The position numbers and the translations under genes are program-made. Positions 24,166-34,407 of a stretch of DNA of 64,000 nt are shown one piece after another. The stretch comes from CAIKZY01 sp044374195 (GTDB taxonomy: Bacteria; Actinomycetota; Actinomycetes; S36-B12). The DNA lies in the NCBI GenBank assembly GCA_044374195.1, contig JBILOY010000012.1:10955-74954 (forward strand). The letters are read 5' to 3'. Numbering within the stretch: position 1 is the first letter of the stretch; every line of letters begins with the position of its first letter. The notes under the pieces were generated by a model. That model searched no databases. It had not been told where the DNA came from and was given only the letters and a program-made list of their open reading frames with translations.

Positions 24166-27100
24166 GCTGATTCCTTCGCTCGGCGTTCGGCAAGATCAGC
24201 ACCATGCTCCTGCAGAGAGCGAACGCCAGCTTCGTTCTTCTGCAGTGATTCGATCCCTTGAACCGCAGCTGCCAGGCCCTGCACGGTGGTAATGCATGGC
24301 ACGCCTCGAGTGACGGCCGCCGTACGAATCTCGTAGCCATCTAGGCGAGGACCAACGCCATACGGCGTGTTGATGATCAGTTGCACGTCGCCGGCCATGA
24401 TCGCGTCCACGGTTGTCTTCTCACCATTAGGCCCGGTGCCCTCTGACTGCTTACGAAGAACCTGAGCGGGGACACCGTTTCTGCGGAGAACCTCCGCGGT
24501 GCCCTGGGTAGCAAGGATGGCGAACCCGAGATCATGCAGGATCTTGATCGGGAAGATCGCCGATCGCTTATCGCGATTGGCAAGGGACACGAAAGCAGTT
24601 CCGGACATCGGTAGTGCACCGAACGCGGCATCCTGGGACTTCGCGAATGCGATGCCGAAGGTGTCGTCGATACCCATGACCTCACCGGTTGAGCGCATCT
24701 CAGGCCCGAGCACCGTGTCGACACCATGGAAGCGACCGAAGGGCAGCACGGCTTCCTTGACCGAAACAGCGGAGCCGGCCGGCATGGTTCCGCCATCACC
24801 ATTAGCAGGAAGGATCCCCTGCTCGCGCAATTCGGCGATTGTTTGGCCGACCATCACTCGCGCTGCGGCTTTGGCGATGGGAACCGCGGTCGCCTTAGAG
24901 ACGAACGGGACCGTACGCGAGGCACGCGGGTTTGCCTCGAGTACGTAGAGAACGTCGCCGGCAAGGGCGTACTGCACGTTCAGCAGACCGAGGACACCCA
25001 CACCCTTGGCAATGGCCAGGGTTGATGTACGAATACGTTCGATCTCGCTGGCGCCCAGGGTAATCGGGGGCAGCGCACACGCAGAGTCGCCTGAGTGGAT
25101 ACCCGCTTCCTCAATATGCTCCATGACGCCAGCCAGGAATAGTTCCTTACCGTCAAACAACGCATCGACATCGATTTCGATCGCATCGTCGAGGAATCGA
25201 TCGACCAGCACCGGATGCTCCGCGGTGACATCGGTCGCACGCGTGAGGTAGTCGGCAAGCATGGCATCGTCGTACACGATTTCCATGCCGCGGCCACCGA
25301 GAACATAACTCGGCCGCACCAGGACGGGGTAGCCAACCTCGGCCGCGATCGCCTGCGCCTCGGGGAACGAGAACGCGGTGCCATGACGTGGTGCCGGAAG
25401 CCCGGCCTCAGCGAGGACGCGGCCAAAGGCACCTCGCTCCTCGGCGAGGTGAATGGATTCGGGGCTCGTACCGATGATCGGGACTCCCGCATTCTTGAGC
25501 GCTTGTGCCAGGCCCAGCGGGGTCTGGCCGCCGAGTTGCACGATCACGCCCACCAGATGACCGGCGCCGGATTCGGCATGCACGACTTCCAGAACGTCTT
25601 CGAGGGTCAAAGGCTCGAAATACAAACGATCAGACGTGTCATAGTCGGTCGAGACAGTCTCAGGATTGCAGTTAATCATGATCGTCTCGTAACCGGCGTC
25701 ACGCAGGGTGAGAGCCGCGTGAACGCATGAGTAGTCGAATTCAATTCCCTGTCCGATGCGGTTGGGCCCGGATCCAAGGATGATCACCTTGTCGCGATCA
25801 GTGGGAGCAACTTCGGTTTCTTCGTCGTAGGACGAGTAGTGGTACGGGGTCTGGGCAGCAAACTCTGCAGCGCAGGTGTCGACCGTCTTGTAGACGGGGC
25901 GCACACCGAGCGCATGCCGAAGATCACGCACTTCCGCCTCATTCAGGCCACGCAACTGCGCTAACTGACGATCAGAGAATCCATGGCGCTTCGCTCGGCG
26001 GATGACATCGGCACTCAACGTGTCAGCCTGCCGGACCTCTTCGGCCACCTCATTAATGAGGCAGATCTGATCAATGAACCAGGGGTCGATCTTTGTCGCC
26101 TCATGCACCTGCTCGGCCGTGGCGCCATTGGCCAGAGCCTGTTGCACAAGCGAAAGCCGGCAATCGTGCGGCTTACTCATGCGCGTCAGGAGATCAGCGA
26201 CATCGACAGGGTCAGGACTCCAACTGAACACGGCTTCCGGCTTCTCCAACGAGCGCAGCGCTTTCTGCAAAGCCTCGGTGAAGTTGCGACCGATGGCCAT
26301 TGCTTCGCCGACGCTCTTCATCGTGGTCGTCAGCACCGGATCAGCCTGCGGGAACTTCTCAAAGGCGAATCGCGGCACCTTGACGACGATGTAGTCGAGC
26401 GTGGGCTCGAAGGAAGCCGGAGTCTGCTCGGTGATGTCGTTGGGAATCTCGTCGAGGGTGTAACCGATGGCTAGTCGAGCGGCAATCTTTGCAATTGGAA
26501 AACCAGTGGCCTTCGATGCCAATGCCGATGATCTCGAGACACGCGGATTCATCTCGATAACGATCAGGCGGCCATCAGCAGGATTGATGGCGAACTGGAT
26601 ATTGCAGCCGCCGGTATCGACACCGACAGCGCGAATGATCTGAATTCCGACATCGCGCATCCGCTGGAACTCGCGATCGGTCAGAGTCAGCGAGGGCGCC
26701 ACAGTGATGGAGTCGCCTGTATGCACGCCCATCGGGTCAAGATTCTCGATTGAGCACACGACCACGACATTGTCGTGGTGGTCACGCATGAGCTCGAGCT
26801 CAAACTCCTTCCAGCCGATGATGGACTCCTCAAGGAGAACCTCAGTCGTGGGGCTGGCCTGTAGACCGGCACCGGCAATACGGCGAAGATCGGTCTCGTC
26901 ATATGCGATGCCTGAGCCGGCACCACCCATCGTGAACGAGGGGCGCACGACGACGGGGTAATTGAGATCGACCACCGCCTTCAGGCAGTCCTCGAGTGAG
27001 TGACAGATCCACGATCGTGCACTCTCCGCACCGATGTCAGCAACGATTTGACGGAAGATCTCGCGGTTCTCGCCACGCTCAATGGCATCAACATCGGCGC

Positions 27101-27449
27101 CAATCAGTTCGACGTCATACTTGGCCAGCACACCGTTCTTGTGCAGGGCAATCGCAGCATTGAGCGCGGTCTGACCACCGAGGGTTGGCAGGAGTGCATC
27201 CGGGCGCTCCTTGGCAATAATGCGCTCGAGAAACTCTGAGGTGATCGGCTCAATGTACGTAGCATCAGAGAACTCGGGGTCAGTCATGATCGTGGCAGGG
27301 TTCGAGTTCACCAGCACCACACGAATGCCTTCGTCACGCAGAACTCGGCATGCCTGAGTACCGGAGTAATCGAACTCGCAAGCCTGGCCGATCACGATCG
27401 GGCCGGAACCGATCACCATGACCGACCGAAGATCCTCACGCCTGGGCAT
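24162..27449 (-). CDS. carB: Carbamoyl-phosphate synthase large subunit
   Basis: Builds carbamoyl phosphate from ammonia (delivered by CarA), bicarbonate and two ATP, for pyrimidine and arginine synthesis. A full-length 1095 residues with the expected duplication of ATP-grasp halves: IGSGPIVIGQACEFDYSG at the start and ILGSGPNRIGQGIEFDYS near 560. The C-terminal MGS-like domain (INTPYGVGPRLDGYEIR) is the allosteric site for UMP and ornithine in characterised enzymes. It overlaps the carA 3' end by 14 bases. Confidence 0.98.
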   Translation of the reverse strand: MPRREDLRSVMVIGSGPIVIGQACEFDYSGTQACRVLRDEGIRVVLVNSNPATIMTDPEFSDATYIEPITSEFLERIIAKERPDALLPTLGGQTALNAAIALHKNGVLAKYDVELIGADVDAIERGENREIFRQIVADIGAESARSWICHSLEDCLKAVVDLNYPVVVRPSFTMGGAGSGIAYDETDLRRIAGAGLQASPTTEVLLEESIIGWKEFELELMRDHHDNVVVVCSIENLDPMGVHTGDSITVAPSLTLTDREFQRMRDVGIQIIRAVGVDTGGCNIQFAINPADGRLIVIEMNPRVSRSSALASKATGFPIAKIAARLAIGYTLDEIPNDITEQTPASFEPTLDYIVVKVPRFAFEKFPQADPVLTTTMKSVGEAMAIGRNFTEALQKALRSLEKPEAVFSWSPDPVDVADLLTRMSKPHDCRLSLVQQALANGATAEQVHEATKIDPWFIDQICLINEVAEEVRQADTLSADVIRRAKRHGFSDRQLAQLRGLNEAEVRDLRHALGVRPVYKTVDTCAAEFAAQTPYHYSSYDEETEVAPTDRDKVIILGSGPNRIGQGIEFDYSCVHAALTLRDAGYETIMINCNPETVSTDYDTSDRLYFEPLTLEDVLEVVHAESGAGHLVGVIVQLGGQTPLGLAQALKNAGVPIIGTSPESIHLAEERGAFGRVLAEAGLPAPRHGTAFSFPEAQAIAAEVGYPVLVRPSYVLGGRGMEIVYDDAMLADYLTRATDVTAEHPVLVDRFLDDAIEIDVDALFDGKELFLAGVMEHIEEAGIHSGDSACALPPITLGASEIERIRTSTLAIAKGVGVLGLLNVQYALAGDVLYVLEANPRASRTVPFVSKATAVPIAKAAARVMVGQTIAELREQGILPANGDGGTMPAGSAVSVKEAVLPFGRFHGVDTVLGPEMRSTGEVMGIDDTFGIAFAKSQDAAFGALPMSGTAFVSLANRDKRSAIFPIKILHDLGFAILATQGTAEVLRRNGVPAQVLRKQSEGTGPNGEKTTVDAIMAGDVQLIINTPYGVGPRLDGYEIRTAAVTRGVPCITTVQGLAAAVQGIESLQKNEAGVRSLQEHGADLAERRAKESA

Positions 27450-28569
27450 GTACGCCTGCTTCCATTGCTGTCACGAATTCATCGAAGAGATACGAGGCGT
27501 CATGTGGACCCGCCGCTGCCTCAGGGTGGTACTGCACGCTAAACGCCGGGCGATCGAGTAGGCGCAGCCCTTCGACAACATCGTCATTAAGACACACGTG
27601 GCTTACCTCGGCACGACCGTAGGGGGTATCGAAGGCGCCGTCGCGTGGGGCGTCGACCGCGAAACCGTGATTGTGAGCCGTGACCTCTACCTTGCGAGTG
27701 CGGAGGTCCATGACCGGCTGGTTGATGCCGCGGTGCCCGTAGCGCAACTTGTAGGTGTCAAGCCCGATCGCGCGGCCGAGAATCTGGTTACCGAAGCAGA
27801 TACCGAAGACGGGCATGCGTGCCTCGAGAACCGACTGCATCACCGAGATGGCGTGGGTGGCAGTAGCCGGATCGCCAGGACCATTGGAGAAGAACACGCC
27901 ATCGGGCGACAAGGCCGAGATCTGCTCGAACGTGGTGCTCGCGGGCAGCACATGAACGTCGATGCCCCGTTCGGCCATCCGGAAGGGGGTCATGGACTTG
28001 ATGCCGAGATCGATGGCGGCAACCGTGAAGCGCTTGGTGCCCACCGCACTGATCACGTATGGCTCGACAGTCGTGACCTCGTCGGTGAGGTTCGCGCCCT
28101 CCATACCCGCAGTCGCCTGCACCCGGGCCAGGAGCTCGGCATCAGTGGCTTCGGCGTCACTGCCGCTGAATAGGCCAACGCGCATGCTGCCGCGCTCGCG
28201 AAGATGCCGAGTCAGCGCCCGGGTGTCGATCTCGCAGACTCCGACAATGCCCTGACCGACGAGATCACTTTCGAGATCAGTATCGGCGCGCCAGTTCGAG
28301 GTAACCCGAGAAGGATCACGCACGACGTAACCGGCGACCCAGATTCGTGAGGATTCAGGATCCTCGTGATTCATGCCGGTGTTGCCAATGTGGGGAGCCG
28401 TCATGATCACGACCTGTCGTCGATACGACGGGTCGGTCAAGGTCTCCTGGTAGCCGCTCATGCCGGTGGAGAACACCGCCTCGCCAAAGGCCGTGCCAAT
28501 CGCGCCGAATGACCGACCGCGCATGATTCGACCGTCCTCGAGCACGAGGACTGCGGGAACTCGGCTCAT
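27436..28569 (-). CDS. carA: Carbamoyl-phosphate synthase small subunit
   Basis: Glutamine amidotransferase subunit, 377 residues from the ATG at 28569, which follows CGGAGGCCAGGC. The open frame extends 14 codons further upstream, but those have no ribosome-binding site or homology. It shows VLVLEDGRIMRGRSFG, then the class I triad: Cys in GICFGNQILGRAIG, and His and Glu in YHPEAAAGPHD. The 82-base gap before it (28570-28651) is the largest inside the pyr block and I see no gene in it. Confidence 0.97.
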   Translation of the reverse strand: MSRVPAVLVLEDGRIMRGRSFGAIGTAFGEAVFSTGMSGYQETLTDPSYRRQVVIMTAPHIGNTGMNHEDPESSRIWVAGYVVRDPSRVTSNWRADTDLESDLVGQGIVGVCEIDTRALTRHLRERGSMRVGLFSGSDAEATDAELLARVQATAGMEGANLTDEVTTVEPYVISAVGTKRFTVAAIDLGIKSMTPFRMAERGIDVHVLPASTTFEQISALSPDGVFFSNGPGDPATATHAISVMQSVLEARMPVFGICFGNQILGRAIGLDTYKLRYGHRGINQPVMDLRTRKVEVTAHNHGFAVDAPRDGAFDTPYGRAEVSHVCLNDDVVEGLRLLDRPAFSVQYHPEAAAGPHDASYLFDEFVTAMEAGVHAQA

Positions 28570-28651
28570 GCCTGGCCTCCGGGATGGATCGCGGGATTGA
28601 ACGCCGGCCACAGACTCATGACCCCACTCAACAGGGCTGGGACGGAGCGCC

Positions 28652-29932
28652 TCATACGAGGGCTCCGTCGCGGACAGTCACATTTCCGCCATACAGGACG
28701 TGGACCACGACGCCGGGGAGTTCCATGCTCGCGTAAGGGGTATTCCGCGACTTCGAGGCCAGCTGATCGGAGCTGATCACCCTCGTGGCCGCGGGATCAA
28801 CGAGGGCGATATTTGCAATCGACCCCACAGCCAGTTCGTGCCCTTGCTCTCGTACTCGGCCGATGCGAGCGGGGGCGACCGACATCCGATCAGCCAGGCC
28901 CCTCCAATCAAGAAGACCAGGTTCGATCATGGTCTTCACTGCGATGCTGAAGGCGGTCTCAAGCCCGAGCATGCCGAAGGCCGCAGCACCCCATTCGCAG
29001 TCCTTGTCCTCATGCGGGTGCGGGGCATGGTCGGTGGCGATCGCGTCAATGGTGCCGTCGGCCAGAGCCGCGCGCAGAGCGTCAATGTCTGCTGCGGTGC
29101 GCAACGGTGGATTCACCTTGTAGATCGGGTCGTACGTCGACACAAGATCCTCGGTGAGGATCAGGTGGTGCGGGCACACCTCAGCAGTGACATTGACTCC
29201 CCTGCCCTTCGCCCAGCGAATCACCTCAACTGACCCTGCGGTCGAGACATGGCACACATGGAGCCGCGAGTTCACGTGCTGCGCCAGCAGCACGTCGCGC
29301 GCGATGATCGCCTCTTCTGCCACTGCCGGCCACCCGGTCAGGCCAAGCTGACCCGAGAGGACGCCCTCGTTCATCTGGGCGTTCTCGGTAAGTCGCGGCT
29401 CCTGCGCATGCTGAGCTACCACTCCGTCAAATGCCTTCACGTACTCCAGTGCTCGACGCATGAGCGCTGCGTCATGAACACACTTGCCGTCATCACTGAA
29501 CACCCGAACCTGAGCCTCAGAGTTCGCCATTGCACCGATCTCAGCCATGCGCTCGCCTGCGAGACCCACCGTGACAGCGCCCACCGGACGCACGTCAACC
29601 AGCCCGGTTCGCTCGCCCAGTCGCCACACCTGCTCGACTACGCCGGCGGTGTCAGCGACCGGCGACGTGTTCGCCATCGCATGCACGCAGGTATATCCGC
29701 CAAGTGCCGCGGCGCGAGAACCCGATTCGACGGTCTCGGCATCCTCCCGGCCGGGCTCACGTAGGTGTGTATGCAAGTCGACGAATCCAGGAAGGGCGAC
29801 GAGATCCTCGCAAACGATGACATTGCCACTGGCGGAACCCGCGGGTGCAATGTCGACGATGAGGCCATCGGCAATCACCAGATCAACGGGATTCTCGCCA
29901 TAGGGGCGCGCTCCACGCAGGACGGTAGTCAT
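28652..29932 (-). CDS. pyrC: Dihydroorotase (type I)
   Basis: Zinc amidohydrolase that cyclises carbamoyl-aspartate to dihydroorotate. A 426-residue type I enzyme with FVDLHTHLREPG (metal-binding HxH), CHVSTAGSVEVI, and the catalytic aspartate in AIATDHAPHPHEDK. It overlaps pyrB by one base. All residues expected for an active enzyme appear present, so it is not the inactive pyrC' type that accompanies some aspartate transcarbamylases. Confidence 0.96.
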   Translation of the reverse strand: MTTVLRGARPYGENPVDLVIADGLIVDIAPAGSASGNVIVCEDLVALPGFVDLHTHLREPGREDAETVESGSRAAALGGYTCVHAMANTSPVADTAGVVEQVWRLGERTGLVDVRPVGAVTVGLAGERMAEIGAMANSEAQVRVFSDDGKCVHDAALMRRALEYVKAFDGVVAQHAQEPRLTENAQMNEGVLSGQLGLTGWPAVAEEAIIARDVLLAQHVNSRLHVCHVSTAGSVEVIRWAKGRGVNVTAEVCPHHLILTEDLVSTYDPIYKVNPPLRTAADIDALRAALADGTIDAIATDHAPHPHEDKDCEWGAAAFGMLGLETAFSIAVKTMIEPGLLDWRGLADRMSVAPARIGRVREQGHELAVGSIANIALVDPAATRVISSDQLASKSRNTPYASMELPGVVVHVLYGGNVTVRDGALV

Positions 29933-30870
29933 CAGTCGTTCTCCTTCATTCCGCCGAGCAAGAGATAGAGGACAGCCATGCGAACGCTGACACCATTGGC
30001 AACCTGCTCGACCATGAGCGCACGAGGGCTGTCAGCAACATCAGCAGAGATCTCCATGCCGCGATTCATCGGGCCCGGATGCAAGATCACCGCGTGATCG
30101 GGCAGACGTGACATGCGCGCGGAATCAAGACCGTAAAGGCGTGAGTACTCGAGAGCTGAAGGGAAGTAGGCATCATGCATCCGCTCGCCTTGCACACGCA
30201 GCATCATGATCGCGTCAAGTCGCGGCAGAACTGAATCGATGTCATAACTGACATCACAGGGCCAGGTTTCGACGCCTAGCGGGAACAAAGTGGGTGGCGC
30301 GACCAACGTGACGTGCGCACCCAAGGTACGCAGCAGGAGAACATTGGAACGCGCTACGCGACTGTGCAAGACGTCACCGACAATGCCGACTCGCACTCCG
30401 TCGAGATCTCCCTTGCCATCGCGTAGGTGTTTGCGCATCGTGAAGGCATCGAGCAGTGCCTGGGTTGGATGCTCGTGCGTTCCGTCACCGGCGTTGATGA
30501 CGCTGCCGTCGATCCAACCGGTGGTCGCCAGTCGGTGTGGTGCCCCGGAGAGGTTGTGGCGGATCACCACCGCATCGGCGCCCATCGCCTCGAGGGTCAA
30601 CGCGGTGTCCTTAAGACTCTCGCCCTTGGAGACCGAGGATCCCTTGGCCGCGAAGTTGATGACATCAGCCGACAGTCGCTTCGCCGCCACTTCGAAGGAG
30701 ATGCGCGTCCGAGTTGAATCCTCGAAGAAGAGATTGACGACAGTGCGACCACGCAACGTGGGAAGCTTTTTCACTGAGCGATCGGTGAGCACTGCGAGTT
30801 CTGTGGCCGTATCGAGAATGGTGATTGCCTGATCACGATCGAGGTCACCGGCGGACAGCAAATGCTTCAT
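29932..30870 (-). CDS. pyrB: Aspartate carbamoyltransferase catalytic subunit
   Basis: Joins carbamoyl phosphate and aspartate, the committed step of pyrimidine synthesis. Its 312 residues carry the carbamoyl-phosphate loop FFEDSTRTRISFEVAAKRL, the GDGTHEHPTQALLDAF motif and HPGPMNRGMEI. No regulatory PyrI gene is present, as is usual where PyrR controls the operon. Overlap with pyrR is four bases. Confidence 0.97.
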   Translation of the reverse strand: MKHLLSAGDLDRDQAITILDTATELAVLTDRSVKKLPTLRGRTVVNLFFEDSTRTRISFEVAAKRLSADVINFAAKGSSVSKGESLKDTALTLEAMGADAVVIRHNLSGAPHRLATTGWIDGSVINAGDGTHEHPTQALLDAFTMRKHLRDGKGDLDGVRVGIVGDVLHSRVARSNVLLLRTLGAHVTLVAPPTLFPLGVETWPCDVSYDIDSVLPRLDAIMMLRVQGERMHDAYFPSALEYSRLYGLDSARMSRLPDHAVILHPGPMNRGMEISADVADSPRALMVEQVANGVSVRMAVLYLLLGGMKEND

Positions 30871-31418
30871 GCGGACTCCCCCTCGACAATGATGACCGAG
30901 TCAGATCCGTCAATCTCCGCAAGACTTACTCTCACTTGCTCGCCGACAGATGTGGGCAGGTTCTTTCCGACAAAGTCGGGACGGATAGGAAGCTCTCGGT
31001 GGCCACGGTCGACAAGCACTGCCAATCGCACTGCGCGAGGACGACCGATGTCGTTCAGTGCGTCGAGGGCTGCACGCACTGTGCGGCCGGAAAACAGGAC
31101 GTCATCGACCAGAACCACGATTCGATCATCAACACCCTCGACCGGAATCGAGGTCGGTTCGAGCGCCCGGGCAGGACGAAGTCGAAGATCATCGCGATAC
31201 AACGTGATGTCGAGTGCACCCGTGGGAACCGACAGGCCTTCGATATCGGAGATCTCGGCACGAATTCGCTCGGCTAGAGCGACACCTCGAGTGGGGATGC
31301 CCAGGAGCACGAGTTGATCGGCGCCCTTCGCGCTCTCAACAATCTCATGGGAAATGCGGCGAATGGCTCGAGCGACATCAGAATCGTCGAGGACGATGCG
31401 CATGCGTGAAGAATCCAT
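30867..31418 (-). CDS. pyrR: Pyrimidine regulatory protein / uracil phosphoribosyltransferase
   Basis: RNA-binding regulator that senses UMP/UTP and represses the pyr genes; it also has uracil phosphoribosyltransferase activity in characterised cases. The 183-residue protein has the PRPP loop VVLVDDVLFSGRTVRAAL and the LLGIPTRGVALAERI segment. I choose the ATG at 31418, six bases after AAGGGGG. An in-frame GTG at 31442 would swallow that ribosome-binding site. The same ribosome-binding site lies in the 3' arm of a PyrR-type binding hairpin, so autorepression of translation is likely. Confidence 0.95.
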   Translation of the reverse strand: MDSSRMRIVLDDSDVARAIRRISHEIVESAKGADQLVLLGIPTRGVALAERIRAEISDIEGLSVPTGALDITLYRDDLRLRPARALEPTSIPVEGVDDRIVVLVDDVLFSGRTVRAALDALNDIGRPRAVRLAVLVDRGHRELPIRPDFVGKNLPTSVGEQVRVSLAEIDGSDSVIIVEGESA

Positions 31419-31427
31419 TAAGGACCC

Positions 31428-31458
31428 CCTTCCCCGCCTCACCGGACGGGCTTAAAGG
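31428..31458 (-). promoter_or_regulatory. PyrR-binding hairpin covering the pyrR ribosome-binding site
   Basis: On the minus strand CCTT (31458-31455), a TAA bulge and GCCCG form the 5' arm, the loop is TCCGGTGAGG (31446-31437), and the 3' arm is CGGGG then AAGG (31431-31428). The loop fits the established PyrR recognition consensus UCC-N-GNGAGG, and the bulged lower stem is also typical. The 3' arm contains the first four bases of the pyrR Shine-Dalgarno AAGGGGG, so PyrR binding should block translation, as shown for mycobacteria. Confidence 0.8.
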
Positions 31459-31474
31459 ACGTCGAACAGCGCTC

Positions 31475-31480
31475 ACTCTA
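31475..31480 (-). promoter_or_regulatory. Candidate -10 box for the pyr cluster
   Basis: TAGAGT (31480-31475) on the minus strand fits TANNNT and lies between the pyk stop and the PyrR hairpin, giving a leader of about 50 bases. No -35 is evident, and pyk lies only 66 bases upstream, so read-through from pyk is equally possible. Confidence 0.3.
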
Positions 31481-31484
31481 TCAG

Positions 31485-32918
31485 CTAAACCCCGCCACCT
31501 TTGCCGGCCATGCCGATCTTGTGAACACGCATGCCGTTGGTGGTGCCCGGGACCCCAGGAGGAACGCCCGCCACGATGACGACCTTCTCACCGATGGTGG
31601 CGCGGCCGATATCGAGCAGTGCCTTGTCGACCTGGACAACCATGTCGTCGGTATGGGCCACCTGAGGTACGAGGAAGGTTTCGACCCCCCAGACCAGCGA
31701 AAGTTGGCTGCGCACCCGAGCATTTGGCGTGAACGCCAGGATTCGAGTCGGCGGGCGCCAGCGGGACACCAGCCGAGCCGACATTCCGGTCTCGGTGAAG
31801 GCAATCAAGTGAGTGGCGCCGGAGTCTATGGCCACCTGCACGGCCGCCCGAGTCAAGGAACGGGCAGTAGAGCCGAATCGGGAATCCTTGAGCGGTGGAA
31901 GCTGGTCGAGGGCTTGATCCTCGATGTGCTCAATGATCCGTGCCATGGTTTCGATGACGAGTGCGGGGTGCTCACCGACGCTGGTCTCACCCGAGAGCAT
32001 TAGGGCGTCGGCGCCATCGAGAACCGCATTGGCGACATCACTCGCCTCAGCGCGAGTGGGTCTATTCGCAGTGATCATGGAGTCGAGCATCTGAGTCGCA
32101 ACAATGACCGGCTTGCCGGCCTCTCGGCACATCTGAATGGCCCGCTTCTGCACGAGCGGGACCATCTCGAGTGGCATTTCGACGCCGAGATCACCGCGCG
32201 CGACCATGACGCCATCAAATGCCGCGACGATCTCCTCGAGGTTGTCGACAGCTTGCGGCTTCTCTACCTTGGCCAGAACGGGTAAACGAACGCCTTCTTC
32301 CGCCATGATCGCATGGACGTCGTCGATATCAGCGGCGCTGCGCACGAAGGAGAGCGCGATCATGTCGGCTCCGATACGCAGGGCCCAGCGAAGATCATCG
32401 CGGTCCTTGTCGCTCAGGGCAGGCACACTCATGGCGGCACCGGGCAGGTTGAAGCCCTTGTTGTCAGAGACCCGGCCGCCCTCAACTACCTTGGTCACGA
32501 CACGAGGGCCGTCAACACGAACGACCTCGAGCGCCACGCGACCGTCATCGACAAGCACCTTGTCGCCAGGCTTGACGTCACCGGGAAGGCCCTTGTACGT
32601 CGTGGACACCATCTGCGCGTCACCGGGAACATCCTCAGTGGTGACGATGAACTCGGCGCCGCTCTCGAGAAGAACCGGGCCGCTGGCGAACTTGCCCAGT
32701 CGGATCTTCGGCCCTTGGAGATCGACAAGAATTCCTACGCCACGACCCGAGGCATCTGAGGCATCCCGCACCATTCGGTAGGTCTGGGCGTGGACCTCAT
32801 GAGTACCGTGGGACAAGTTCAGGCGGGCGACATCCATGCCCGCATCAATCAGCGCGCGAAGGGTCTCCGGGGTACTCGATGCGGGGCCCATGGTGGCAAC
32901 GATCTTCGCGCAACGCAT
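31485..32918 (-). CDS. pyk: Pyruvate kinase
   Basis: Final step of glycolysis, transferring phosphate from phosphoenolpyruvate to ADP. Its 477 residues have RCAKIVATMGPASSTPE at the N-terminus, RLNLSHGTHEVH, and the active-site signature VLAKVEKPQAVDNLEE followed by MVARGDLGVEMP. A C-terminal allosteric domain is present (residues ~350-477). It lies 33 bases downstream of gltD on the same strand, as in other actinobacteria where gltBD and pyk are neighbours. Confidence 0.97.
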   Translation of the reverse strand: MRCAKIVATMGPASSTPETLRALIDAGMDVARLNLSHGTHEVHAQTYRMVRDASDASGRGVGILVDLQGPKIRLGKFASGPVLLESGAEFIVTTEDVPGDAQMVSTTYKGLPGDVKPGDKVLVDDGRVALEVVRVDGPRVVTKVVEGGRVSDNKGFNLPGAAMSVPALSDKDRDDLRWALRIGADMIALSFVRSAADIDDVHAIMAEEGVRLPVLAKVEKPQAVDNLEEIVAAFDGVMVARGDLGVEMPLEMVPLVQKRAIQMCREAGKPVIVATQMLDSMITANRPTRAEASDVANAVLDGADALMLSGETSVGEHPALVIETMARIIEHIEDQALDQLPPLKDSRFGSTARSLTRAAVQVAIDSGATHLIAFTETGMSARLVSRWRPPTRILAFTPNARVRSQLSLVWGVETFLVPQVAHTDDMVVQVDKALLDIGRATIGEKVVIVAGVPPGVPGTTNGMRVHKIGMAGKGGGV

Positions 32919-32951
32919 GCCCGTAAGCCTACCTTCTGAGTGAGTAAGCGG

Positions 32952-34406
<1,455 letters not shown>

Positions 34407-34407
34407 C

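Noticed and set aside
28570..28651. A small gene between pyrC and carA
   Set aside because: Only 82 bases, and the apparent extension of carA here has no ribosome-binding site or conserved sequence.
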